From: Verrucomicrobia bacterium ADurb.Bin006
GTDB lineage: Bacteria > Verrucomicrobiota > Verrucomicrobiia > Limisphaerales > J093
DNA: 40,592 nucleotides
Reading direction: 5' to 3'
Assembly (NCBI GenBank): GCA_002071485.1
Contig: MWFF01000064.1
Span: 1-40,592 of the forward strand
Part shown: positions 1 to 7,399 of the stretch, one piece after another
How positions within the stretch are numbered: the stretch's first letter is position 1
Layout of the letters: each line of letters opens with the position of its first letter
Translations under genes and position numbers: made by a program
The notes under the pieces: generated by a model
Database searches by the model: none
Seen by the model: only the letters and a program-made list of their open reading frames with translations
What the model was told of the DNA's origin: nothing

Positions 1-1
1 T

Positions 2-163
2 CTGGAGGTCACCAAGGAAGAGCTTCGGGTGACACTCCGCCCCCAGAGCTCACCGCATCGTAGCCGAGCGATCGCCGCCCTCTGCGAGCAACTCAACGCA
101 CTCAACACCGCGTTCCCGGGCTCCCGCCTGCGTCTGCACTATGCCATCCAAACCCCGTCCTGA
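2..163 (+). CDS. 3' end of an ORF of unknown function (5' end outside window)
   Basis: The frame is open from the left edge to a TGA at 161-163 and encodes about 53 residues. The tail is arginine- and leucine-rich, with a segment reading ALCEQLNALNTAFPGSRLRL. The composition looks like real protein, and the end of a transposase would fit the neighbouring transposase debris, but no diagnostic motif lies inside the window. The assignment stays unknown. Confidence 0.4.
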   Translation: MEVTKEELRVTLRPQSSPHRSRAIAALCEQLNALNTAFPGSRLRLHYAIQTPS

Positions 164-273
164 GAAGAAAAGCGGACATTTCTTGATGGCCCTATGTCAG
201 GAGTTCTGGATTCATCTATGGAAATTATGATCTTGGCGATCAAGGCATCATAAACGGGCAAAAGCTTCTTCAA

Positions 274-459
274 ATGTGGCGTGACGTTCGGAACGACTAC
301 GCTCCGCCAGCGGCGGCAGAAATCTGCAAACGCTGCGACTGTAAGGAAGTGACGTTGAAGTGGCTATGGGTGCAACCAACTCGGTTCGATGGCTTATTCG
401 ATCTCGCGCCAAAAGAGATCAAGTTCCCATGTGAGTGCAAGACTCCTTCCGCAAAGTGA
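274..459 (+). CDS. short cysteine-rich hypothetical ORF, possibly the remnant of a longer gene
   Basis: A 61-aa ORF begins at the only in-frame ATG, but the frame is open from 187 and its upstream translation (GFIYGNYDLGDQGIINGQ) reads like ordinary protein. The gene may therefore have lost its original start. It contains a CKRCDC cysteine cluster and a later CEC, which could bind a metal, although the spacing matches no family I recognise. It ends 14 bp before the preferred start of the HEAT-repeat gene on the same strand, so co-transcription is possible. Function unknown. Confidence 0.35.
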   Translation: MWRDVRNDYAPPAAAEICKRCDCKEVTLKWLWVQPTRFDGLFDLAPKEIKFPCECKTPSAK

Positions 460-473
460 TTCCGGATCATCCC

Positions 474-1214
474 ATGAAATGGAACATCTCGAATCAGCCG
501 CAACTTGGCGGGCAAAGCCGGAACTGTCTGGCGCGCCTCTTTACGGGCAGCCTCCTTCTCACGATCCTGATTGGTCATGGTTGTTCCACCGAGCCTGCGT
601 GGAAAGGAAGATCTCTGTCAGCCTGGCTGGGCGATTTGAGAGACGTCGATCCAAGCCGGTCGGAAACATCCGAAAAAGCTGTGAAGCAAATAGGCACGAA
701 CGCCATTCCGTTTCTCCTGAAACGATTGTCTTCAAAGCCCCCAGCTTTTGGTGAAGCCCTTGCTGAAAAACAGAGTGAAGCAGTTTCGGCATTTCGTGTT
801 CTTGGGAACTCAGCAGTTCACGCGCTGCCTGCCCTTGGCGTTTTGCTCACGAACCAAGTTGCCGTAGCAAACGTCGGAATGGCATACGCGGTTGCGCAAT
901 CAATGGCCGGCATCGGAGAAGCGGCAAAGCCACAGCTTGTGGCATCCTTGAACCATCCGAGCATCAACGTTCGCCGCGCAAGCTTGGTTGGATTGATTGA
1001 CCTCGGCACGAAAGCCCGCGAGGCCATGCCTGCTGTAATGGAGCGGTTAAAAGACGAGGACGCTGAAGTCAGAGGACTTGCCGTTTTCTTCGTGAGCGAC
1101 GTAGCTGAGGAACGCGAGATGAAGATGCGCGTTCTGAAGGAGGCTTCACAAGACTCGGATCGTTCCATCCGGTCATTCGCTGAGAAAGAACTCAGCAAAT
1201 TGGGACCAAAGTAA
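474..1214 (+). CDS. HEAT-repeat protein with an N-terminal membrane or lipoprotein signal
   Basis: A 246-aa protein if it starts at the ATG at 474; an earlier start at 435 would overlap the preceding ORF. Residues about 18-37 form a hydrophobic segment ending in GHGCS, a weak lipobox with Cys near residue 37. What follows is typical of verrucomicrobial HEAT proteins: a WKGRSLSAWLGDL segment, then an alpha-helical repeat region with PALG, VRRASLVGLIDLG and PAVMERLKDEDAEVRGLAV units. HEAT repeats form solenoids that bind other proteins, so a cell-envelope scaffold role is plausible. Specific partners are unknown. Confidence 0.7.
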   Translation: MKWNISNQPQLGGQSRNCLARLFTGSLLLTILIGHGCSTEPAWKGRSLSAWLGDLRDVDPSRSETSEKAVKQIGTNAIPFLLKRLSSKPPAFGEALAEKQSEAVSAFRVLGNSAVHALPALGVLLTNQVAVANVGMAYAVAQSMAGIGEAAKPQLVASLNHPSINVRRASLVGLIDLGTKAREAMPAVMERLKDEDAEVRGLAVFFVSDVAEEREMKMRVLKEASQDSDRSIRSFAEKELSKLGPK

Positions 1215-1284
1215 GCGCAAGATCGCGGCTCAAGTGGGAACCCCACCGGCTGTCCCGCACAAAAGGTGTGAAAGAATCTAGTGT

Positions 1285-1422
1285 TTAGTTGCGCAGATTA
1301 ACGATAGTATTCCGAAGCTGGGCCCCTTTGACTTCCCGCTTCCTCCACTTGAAAGGTCGCGCGTGCTGGGCGTAAGCGGCAACGAATGCTTCGATGGCCT
1401 CGCGCAACTGGGCGGTGCTTTT
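1285..1422 (-). pseudogene. C-terminal stub of an IS630-family transposase
   Basis: The minus-strand frame ending in TAA at 1285-1287 encodes a segment with LREAIEAFVAAYAQHARPFKW followed by WRKREVKGAQLRNTIVNLRN. This resembles the end of IS630/Tc1-type DDE transposases, where an AYN-x-x-xPFxW segment closes the protein. Only about 45 residues remain. All of the catalytic DDE domain is missing, and the homology stops exactly where the 45-bp repeat at 1423-1467 begins. The family call rests on remembered motifs and was not checked by search. Confidence 0.6.
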
Positions 1423-1467
1423 GTATCCGTCCGGGGAAGGGGCAGTAGGCGCGGCGCCCTCGATCTG
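1423..1467 (-). repeat. 45-bp direct repeat, copy 1
   Basis: On the plus strand this begins GTATCCGTCCGGGGAAGGGG. It is identical over 36 bp to 1712-1747, and the match extends to 45 bp with one mismatch. It sits immediately upstream, in the transposase reading direction, of the IS630 stub. In the minus-strand frame it encodes GAAPTAPSPDGY. Confidence 0.9.
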
Positions 1468-1529
1468 CTCAAGTGAGCGGGGTGAATCGAACGAGCTGGT
1501 GGAAAACGAGCGCGCCAGGCGACGCGCGA

Positions 1530-1710
1530 TTACTCGGGCGGCAGCGTGCGCGCTTCGGGATGGGCTTTGGCCCACTCGCGGGGTGTCAGCGAGGGAATGT
1601 CGCGTTGCTTGAGGTGGGGAAGCCTTGTCAGCACGTCCTTCAGGTACTTGGCCGGGTCGATCCGATAGCGGCGGCAACTCCCCATAATCGAGTAGATCAC
1701 CGCGCTACGC
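1530..1710 (-). pseudogene. C-terminal stub of an IS66-family transposase
   Basis: The minus-strand frame ending in TAA at 1530-1532 encodes about 59 residues: AVIYSIMGSCRRYRIDPAKY, then LKDVLTRLPHL and IPSLTPREWAKAHPE. This matches the IS66 C-terminal element, where a YS-x-x-x-SC-R(R) segment is followed by DP-x-x-YL-x-DVL-x-RLP. The rest of the roughly 500-aa transposase is absent. The homology begins directly after the second copy of the 45-bp repeat, so the break was not random relative to that repeat. Confidence 0.75.
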
Positions 1711-1711
1711 C

Positions 1712-1756
1712 GTATCCGTCCGGGGAAGGGGCAGTAGGCGCGGCGCCCACGATCTG
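1712..1756 (-). repeat. 45-bp direct repeat, copy 2
   Basis: Same orientation as copy 1 at 1423-1467, with one mismatch over 45 bp. It abuts the IS66 transposase stub, just as copy 1 abuts the IS630 stub. Sequences outside the 45 bp differ between the copies on both sides. Confidence 0.9.
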
Positions 1757-1813
1757 GAGGGTGTCGTTGGGAACCGAGTGTCGATTTGCGACTGCGTCTT
1801 CCTGCGCGACCAG

Positions 1814-1901
1814 ACCCTGATTCCTCTCTGTCCCGGCACGGTTTTGCCACAGCCCGGATTTCCGATGCACGCGCCCGAAGGTGAGAAATCCGTATAGGGC
1901 T
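1814..1901 (+). repeat. dispersed palindromic repeat (REP-like), copy A
   Basis: Shares a GGTTTTGCCACAGCCCGGAT core with copies at 21460-21553 and 35525-35618. The core arm AGCCCGGATTTC is answered by GAAATCCG...GGGCT about 40 bp later, which would form a hairpin. It lies between the IS66 stub and the 3' end of valS. It is the most diverged of the three copies. Confidence 0.75.
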
Positions 1902-2002
1902 GGTGTGCTTTGCTCGCGCACACGAAGGCTTTGGAGTGGGGACGTCCTCGTCCTTGGCGATGGAAGTTGCAGCAAAATCGGGATCGATTCTTGCACGGAC
2001 AC

Positions 2003-4936
2003 TTACTCCGGCAGGTTATTCAGCGAGGTGAGGATTTGCTTTTCCTTGGCCTGCCAGTCGGCCAGGCGCTTGGTGTGCTCCTCGAGGACGGCCGGCGGAA
2101 CACGCTGGGTGAACTGCGGGTTGCCGAGCTTGGCAGCGACCTTGCCGACTTCGAGGCGCGCCTTTTCGAGTTCCTTCTCGAGCCGCGCCCTCTCGGCGGC
2201 GCTGTCAATCAGGCCGGCGAGGGGCAGATAGAGTTCGCCCAGGGCGTTTGCGGCCATGGGCGTGCCTTTGGGCGGAGTGTAGGCGCGGTGGACTTCGATG
2301 GTCTCGGCGTTCAGGAGCAGGCGGATGACTTCAACCTCGGCGGGAGGCAGGTCGCCCGCGGGCTTGAGCACGAACTGGAGCTTTCGGTTCGACGCGAGAT
2401 TGAACTCGCGCCGGAAGTTGCGGCCGACGCCAACCAATTCGTACTTTGCGCTTGCCACCTGCTCGGCCGTCTCATCGAGTCCGTAATGCTCGCAGAAGGC
2501 CGGATCGAGCGGTTTGGGCCAGCGCGCGTCCATGATGGTGTGGCCGCCTTGATCGATCGGCAGGTCGGCGTGGTAGTTCATCCCGTGCCACAGCTCCTCG
2601 GTAATGAAGGGCAGGAACGGATGAAACAGGCGCAGCGTGTGGCTGAGGACGAAATCGATCACCGCAAGCGTGTTGGCCCGGCGGCGGGCCGCGGCGGCGG
2701 CATCCGGATCGGGCGCCCGTGCGCCGGGCGGGTCCGACGGATTGTCGCTGCGTCCGGATTGGAGCGCGGCCTTGCTGGCCTCGACATACCAGTCGCAGTA
2801 CTCGCTCCAGAAGAAGCGGTAGAGGGTTGCGGTGGCCTCGTTGAAACGATAGCCGGCGAAGGCGTCGTCGATCTCGCGAATCGCCCGGTCGAGGCGCCGC
2901 AGAATCCATTTGTCATCGCTGGTCAGCAGGGCCGGGTCGATTTCGTCCTCGATGGCGCCGCCCTGCATCTGTCGGAACCGGCAGGCGTTCCAGAGCTTGT
3001 TGCAGAAATTCCGGCCCAGCTCGACATCCTTCTCATCGAACAGGACGTCCTGCCCGAGCGGCGCGCTGCGCATGGTGCCGAACCGCAGGGCGTCGGCGCC
3101 GTACCTGGCGATGAGCGCGAGCGGGTCGGGCGAGTTGCCCAGGCTCTTGGACATCTTGCGGCCCTGTTTGTCTCGGATGATGCCGGTGAAGTAGACATTG
3201 CGGAACGGCAGGTCGCCCATGTACTCGTACCCGGCCATGATCATGCGCGCGACCCAGAAGAAGATGATGTCCGGTCCGGTGACGAGATCGGTGGTCGGGT
3301 AGAACGCTTCGAGCGCGGGCGTCCGCTCGGGCCAGCCCATGGTGGCGAAGGGCCAGAGCCACGAGCTGAACCAGGTGTCGAGCACGTCGGGGTCCTGGAC
3401 CCAGCCCTCCGCTTCGAGCGCCCGGGCTTCGAGTTCGGAGAATGTCGCCGCTTCCCATTCGGTGTCAGTTCCGCTTTCGCCGCGGACGCGCCAGAAGGTC
3501 CGATGGTCTTCGACGCCCGACCAACTATCTTCGAAGAGCGGGCATTCCTCGGACGCGGCTCCGCCGTTCCGGGCGAGCTCGACGAGAGTGGCGCAGACCC
3601 GGGCGCGATCGCGACGCATCCGCATCGTCGTGTCGGTTGTCGGGACGCGTCTGGTCCACACCGGGACGCGATGTCCCCACCACAGCTGGCGGCTGATGCA
3701 CCAGTCGCGCAGGTTGCCCATCCAGTGGTCGAACACCTTCGCCCAGCGATCGGGGAAGAATTGCATCGTGCCATCGGCGACACAGGCCCGCGCCGCCGCC
3801 TGACTCGGGTACCTGAGAAACCACTGCTCGCTCAGGTAGGGTTCGATGGGGACATGGCTGCGCTGGCTGTGGCCGACGTTGTGGACGTAGTCCTCGATCT
3901 TGAGAAGCAAGCCGGCTTGTTCCATCGCGGCGACGACGGCCTTGCGCGCCTGGTCCCGCGTGAGTGTGGCAAACGCGGCTCCCGCCTCGGGCGTCATCCG
4001 TCCGTCGGGGCCGATCACCACGGTGAACGGCAGCTTGTGGCGGACGGCCATTTCGTAGTCGGCCGGGTCATGGGCGGGCGTCACCTTCACGCAGCCGGTG
4101 CCGAATGTCGGATCGACGAGATCGTCCGCGATGAGGGGGATCGGCTTGTTCTGCAACGGGAGCAGGATGCGCCGTCCGACGAGGTGGGTGTAGCGTTCGT
4201 CGCGCGGGTTCACCGCCACGGCCTCGTCGCCCAGCATGGTCTCGGGACGCGTGGTGGCCACAACCACGAAGGCGTCCGTGCGCGGCCGGTCCTGATCGTC
4301 GAGGAGCGGATACTTGAAGTGCCAGAGGTGGCCCTTAGTCTCGATCATCTCGACCTCTTCGTCGGACAACGCGGTGCGGGCGGACGGGTCCCAGTTCACC
4401 ATGCGTTTGCCGCGGTAGATCAGCCCTTTCCGGTAGAGATCGACGAAGACCCGCTGGACGCACTTCGAGTACTCGGGATCCATCGTGAACCGCTCGCGGC
4501 CCCAATCGCACGACGCGCCCAGCTTCTTGAGTTGTTCGATGATGATATCGCCGTGCTTCGCCTTCCATTCCCAGACCTTCTCGAGGAACTTGTCCCGGCC
4601 CAGGTCGTCGCGATGCCGGATTTGGCCCTGCTTGATGAGCGTCTTCTCGACCACCGCCTGGGTGGCGATGCCGGCGTGGTCCGTGCCCGGCAGCCACAGG
4701 ACCTCCTTGCCGTCCATGCGCGCCTTGCGGGCCAGGATGTCCTGGATCGTATTGTTGAGGACATGCCCCATGTGAAGCATGCCGGTGACGTTGGGCGGCG
4801 GGATGACAATGGAATAGGCCGGGCGTTTGGCGCTGACGCGCGCCGGATCGGCCGCGAAGCACTTCTGCTCGAGCCAGTACTGATACCACTTCGATTCAAC
4901 CGCCTGGGGTTCGTAGGCTTTCGGAATCTCGCTCAT
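2003..4936 (-). CDS. valS: valine--tRNA ligase
   Basis: A 977-aa cytoplasmic class I aminoacyl-tRNA synthetase that charges tRNA-Val. The start is the ATG at 4934-4936 (MSEIPKAYEP); a longer frame upstream would overlap the neighbouring gene. Visible motifs are PPPNVTG followed by the HIGH-type HMGH at residues 55-58, the CP1 editing domain with TTRPETMLGDEAVAVNP, the class I segment WFSSWLWPFATMGWPE, and KMSKSLGNSPDPL near residue 595. An anticodon-binding helical domain follows. The C-terminal ValRS coiled-coil arm (EKELEKARLEVGKVAAKLGN) ends in LNNLPE. Length and domain order are normal for bacterial ValRS. The gene starts only 10 bp after the stop of the secreted glycosidase-like gene on the same strand. 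Confidence 0.97.
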   Translation of the reverse strand: MSEIPKAYEPQAVESKWYQYWLEQKCFAADPARVSAKRPAYSIVIPPPNVTGMLHMGHVLNNTIQDILARKARMDGKEVLWLPGTDHAGIATQAVVEKTLIKQGQIRHRDDLGRDKFLEKVWEWKAKHGDIIIEQLKKLGASCDWGRERFTMDPEYSKCVQRVFVDLYRKGLIYRGKRMVNWDPSARTALSDEEVEMIETKGHLWHFKYPLLDDQDRPRTDAFVVVATTRPETMLGDEAVAVNPRDERYTHLVGRRILLPLQNKPIPLIADDLVDPTFGTGCVKVTPAHDPADYEMAVRHKLPFTVVIGPDGRMTPEAGAAFATLTRDQARKAVVAAMEQAGLLLKIEDYVHNVGHSQRSHVPIEPYLSEQWFLRYPSQAAARACVADGTMQFFPDRWAKVFDHWMGNLRDWCISRQLWWGHRVPVWTRRVPTTDTTMRMRRDRARVCATLVELARNGGAASEECPLFEDSWSGVEDHRTFWRVRGESGTDTEWEAATFSELEARALEAEGWVQDPDVLDTWFSSWLWPFATMGWPERTPALEAFYPTTDLVTGPDIIFFWVARMIMAGYEYMGDLPFRNVYFTGIIRDKQGRKMSKSLGNSPDPLALIARYGADALRFGTMRSAPLGQDVLFDEKDVELGRNFCNKLWNACRFRQMQGGAIEDEIDPALLTSDDKWILRRLDRAIREIDDAFAGYRFNEATATLYRFFWSEYCDWYVEASKAALQSGRSDNPSDPPGARAPDPDAAAAARRRANTLAVIDFVLSHTLRLFHPFLPFITEELWHGMNYHADLPIDQGGHTIMDARWPKPLDPAFCEHYGLDETAEQVASAKYELVGVGRNFRREFNLASNRKLQFVLKPAGDLPPAEVEVIRLLLNAETIEVHRAYTPPKGTPMAANALGELYLPLAGLIDSAAERARLEKELEKARLEVGKVAAKLGNPQFTQRVPPAVLEEHTKRLADWQAKEKQILTSLNNLPE

Positions 4937-4946
4937 GTTCTCAAGG

Positions 4947-6992
4947 TCACTGCAGCGCGGGCTCGATCTTCCATTCGTCGCGGTCCAGGTCGATCGTGAC
5001 CTGGGTCCCGTCGGCAAATGTCGTCCGCTGCCGCCGCCGGCCGGCATCGAGGAATTCGTGCCGGGTCATTTCGAGAAGGGCGACCCGCGCGTGCAGCCGG
5101 GTCACTGTTCGGACGCGTTCAAGCTGGTCGGGACTCGGGTCGAGGCCCAGGTACGGCATGCCGCCGTTGGCGAGGGCGTGGAGGAACCCGAGGTCCTTGT
5201 TCGGGATTCCCCACTCGCCGCGTCCCATCGACCAGGGCATGAGGAGAGCGTCGTGATAGACCAGGTTGAACAGCGGCACCGGGATGCCCATGGCCGGCCC
5301 GCTTCCCGGGCCGGGGCTCAGCGCGAACGGGCCGTGATGGACCAGGTCGAGGCAGGGCACCGACCAATCGCTGGGCTCTTCCGAGCTGACGACCCCCCCG
5401 TAGGAGCGGACGAAGTTGAGGCACTCGGCCCGAAAACGCAGGCAGTCGGTCCGCGTGACGGGGTGCTCGATCTGGTAGCATTCGTCGGGCGGCACGACGG
5501 AGAACACATCGAGATAGGCGCCTCGCAGCTTCACGCCGTGATCGAGGATGGCGGTGTGGTTTCGGCGCACGTGGCCCGGGGCCAGACTCGAACACAGCAC
5601 CGACTGCCGCCCGCCGTACCAGACGCTGTGCAGCGGGCGATTGCCGGCGGCGTCGGTCACCGTGTGGCGCTCGTCGTACGACGGGGCGTCCAGGTAGAAG
5701 TCGCGGTACTGGTCATGGATGGCAAAGAGGAAGCCCAACGCGTCGCACACATCGGCAAACCGCTTCATCCCTTCCCATCCGCCCGCCTGCGGGCAGGGCG
5801 GCAGGACGTCCGGATGCAGGTTGTCATAGCCGCGGAATCCCCAGCCATCGAGGTGCACGTAGGCGTTGGTCACGCCTCGAGAAGCCAGGGCTTCGAGTTC
5901 TCGGGCCCGGGCCTCGAAGGTGACAAGCTGATCGTTGTGCGCCGCGTCGTCCTTCTTGTAGTAACTGGATTCGGGCTGGATGTGGTAAAGAATGCTCGTG
6001 TGCACCACGGGCGCTCCGATCAGCCTCGCGACCCGCGGGCTTCGGGCGATCTTCTCGCGCAGCGACACGAAGTGTCCGGTGGCCAGCGCGTGCCGACGGT
6101 ACCGCTTGGCGAGATCGACGTGGTCCCCCTGCTCGAGGAAACAGAGCCGCGCCCGACGCGGATAGGCCCAGCGTCCGAGGCTGTTCACCCAGCGCGGTCC
6201 GATATGAGTCGGACCGCCGGCCGGATGCTCGAAATGGCAGCCGCCGTCGTCCGGCGTTTCGAGGATCACCAGCATCGCCGACGGCCCTTGCTGATGGCCC
6301 CACCACGGCTGGTAGAGGCCGCGTCCGAAGCTGAGCGTGTCGTACAGCCAGGTCTTTTCCGGCCAGCTCTTCGGCAGCAGCATCCCCTGCATGAACGGCA
6401 CCACCGTGGCATCGAAGGATTCGGACGCCAGCCCGGACGGCCAATCGCAACGCTCGATCCGCGCGGCGCTGTCCGAGGCAATGGCGGTGGCTGTCAGATC
6501 TTCGTCCGGACCCTCGAGGCAGAGGAACAACTGGATCGTCAGATCGAGCGGCTCGGACTCGGCGCGGAAGCCGCCAAGTTCGATCTTCAGGCCTTTCTGA
6601 AACCCGGTGTCGTACAGGGCGATTGTCTTCTGTGCCGCCGCGGCGAGTTCGAGTTGGATTGCTTTACCGGCCTGGACCACGCGCAAGTCCCCCGGCTCCG
6701 ACGGGCGCAGTTGCCAAACGGTCGCGCCGGAGACAATCCGGCAGCCGAGGTTTGCCGGATCGAGTTCGAGCCGCTGTCGCCGCCCCTCGACCCGCCACGG
6801 GCCGTTTGGGCCGTCGGTCCGGACGCTGATGGCGCTGCCGGCGGACGGGACTGCGGGCGCGGGCGCCGCGGGGGAGGCGGAGTCAGCGGCGCGGGCTGAC
6901 ACAAGGAGGGCCAATAGTGCTGTCGATTGGGCAAATCGAACTATGGCGGCGAATGCACGCGGACACTGTCTGTGCGGTTGATATTGAAACAT
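4947..6992 (-). CDS. secreted GH129-like (GH101-related) glycoside hydrolase family protein
   Basis: A 681-aa protein with a signal peptide (hydrophobic STALLALLVSARA, likely cleavage after ARA near residue 36). An N-terminal beta-rich part is followed by a (beta/alpha)8-like catalytic region from about residue 320. Candidate active-site strands are AYVHLDGWGFRGYDNLHPD, FLFAIHDQYRDFYLD and KLRGAYLDVFSVVPPDECY, with acidic residues at strand ends as in clan-type glycosidases. The layout resembles the GH101-related GH129 family, which acts on alpha-linked N-acetylgalactosamine, and related DUF5696 proteins. The family assignment is from remembered motifs and the substrate is inferred. The gene lies 10 bp upstream of valS and is divergent from a BNR/sialidase-like gene. 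Confidence 0.6.
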   Translation of the reverse strand: MFQYQPHRQCPRAFAAIVRFAQSTALLALLVSARAADSASPAAPAPAVPSAGSAISVRTDGPNGPWRVEGRRQRLELDPANLGCRIVSGATVWQLRPSEPGDLRVVQAGKAIQLELAAAAQKTIALYDTGFQKGLKIELGGFRAESEPLDLTIQLFLCLEGPDEDLTATAIASDSAARIERCDWPSGLASESFDATVVPFMQGMLLPKSWPEKTWLYDTLSFGRGLYQPWWGHQQGPSAMLVILETPDDGGCHFEHPAGGPTHIGPRWVNSLGRWAYPRRARLCFLEQGDHVDLAKRYRRHALATGHFVSLREKIARSPRVARLIGAPVVHTSILYHIQPESSYYKKDDAAHNDQLVTFEARARELEALASRGVTNAYVHLDGWGFRGYDNLHPDVLPPCPQAGGWEGMKRFADVCDALGFLFAIHDQYRDFYLDAPSYDERHTVTDAAGNRPLHSVWYGGRQSVLCSSLAPGHVRRNHTAILDHGVKLRGAYLDVFSVVPPDECYQIEHPVTRTDCLRFRAECLNFVRSYGGVVSSEEPSDWSVPCLDLVHHGPFALSPGPGSGPAMGIPVPLFNLVYHDALLMPWSMGRGEWGIPNKDLGFLHALANGGMPYLGLDPSPDQLERVRTVTRLHARVALLEMTRHEFLDAGRRRQRTTFADGTQVTIDLDRDEWKIEPALQ

Positions 6993-7126
6993 GCGCGATT
7001 ATCCCGATCGGCGAAGCGTAACGTGACCGGACAGCCTGCTTCAATGGGTTTCTGGCTTTCGAGGCAGCCGGCGCAAGTCCTGAGCACGGGTACTGCAGAG
7101 AATCCCTGACCGATGTACAACGCATT

Positions 7127-7213
7127 ATGCGCGCAAAGGAAGCCATTCAACGGACGCAGGAGTTGATCCGGCGGCAGCACAAGGCACTGGCCACCGAGGG
7201 GAAAACGTCGTTT
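7127..7213 (+). pseudogene. possible N-terminal fragment of a tyrosine recombinase (integrase)
   Basis: From the ATG at 7127 the frame reads MRAKEAIQRTQELIRRQHKA then LATE. This resembles the start of the core-binding (SAM-like) domain of integron- and phage-type tyrosine recombinases, where an IRRKH-x-ALSTE segment is followed by Y-x-x-WLRRY. The similarity stops at LATEGKTSF and no catalytic domain follows. It lies in the divergent promoter region between the GH129-like and BNR genes. This is a motif-level call only. Confidence 0.35.
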
Positions 7214-7265
7214 CTGTCTCTGGGCTTTCGCTCGGTGACCGGCTGCGGCGTCTTCATTAGTTTCT

Positions 7266-7296
7266 ATTCGCGTCCGTTCGCGTCCATTCGCGGTTA
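7266..7296 (+). repeat. 10-bp tandem repeat, three units
   Basis: Three consecutive 10-mers are ttcgcgtccg, ttcgcgtcca and ttcgcggtta. They lie in the non-coding region between the integrase-like fragment and the BNR gene. No function is evident. Confidence 0.6.
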
Positions 7297-7399
7297 AGAC
7301 CTCAACGAGCAAGGTCCAAGACGATACGTTTCCATTCGAGTTTGGCGCGTTGACGCTTTGTGTGGCGGATTCGCGTCCGCCGTGATATGGAGAGCGTCC

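Noticed and set aside
1910..4999. 1,029-codon open frame on the plus strand
   Set aside because: It is the antisense of valS. Long antisense frames are expected in GC-rich coding DNA, and its translation has no domain pattern.
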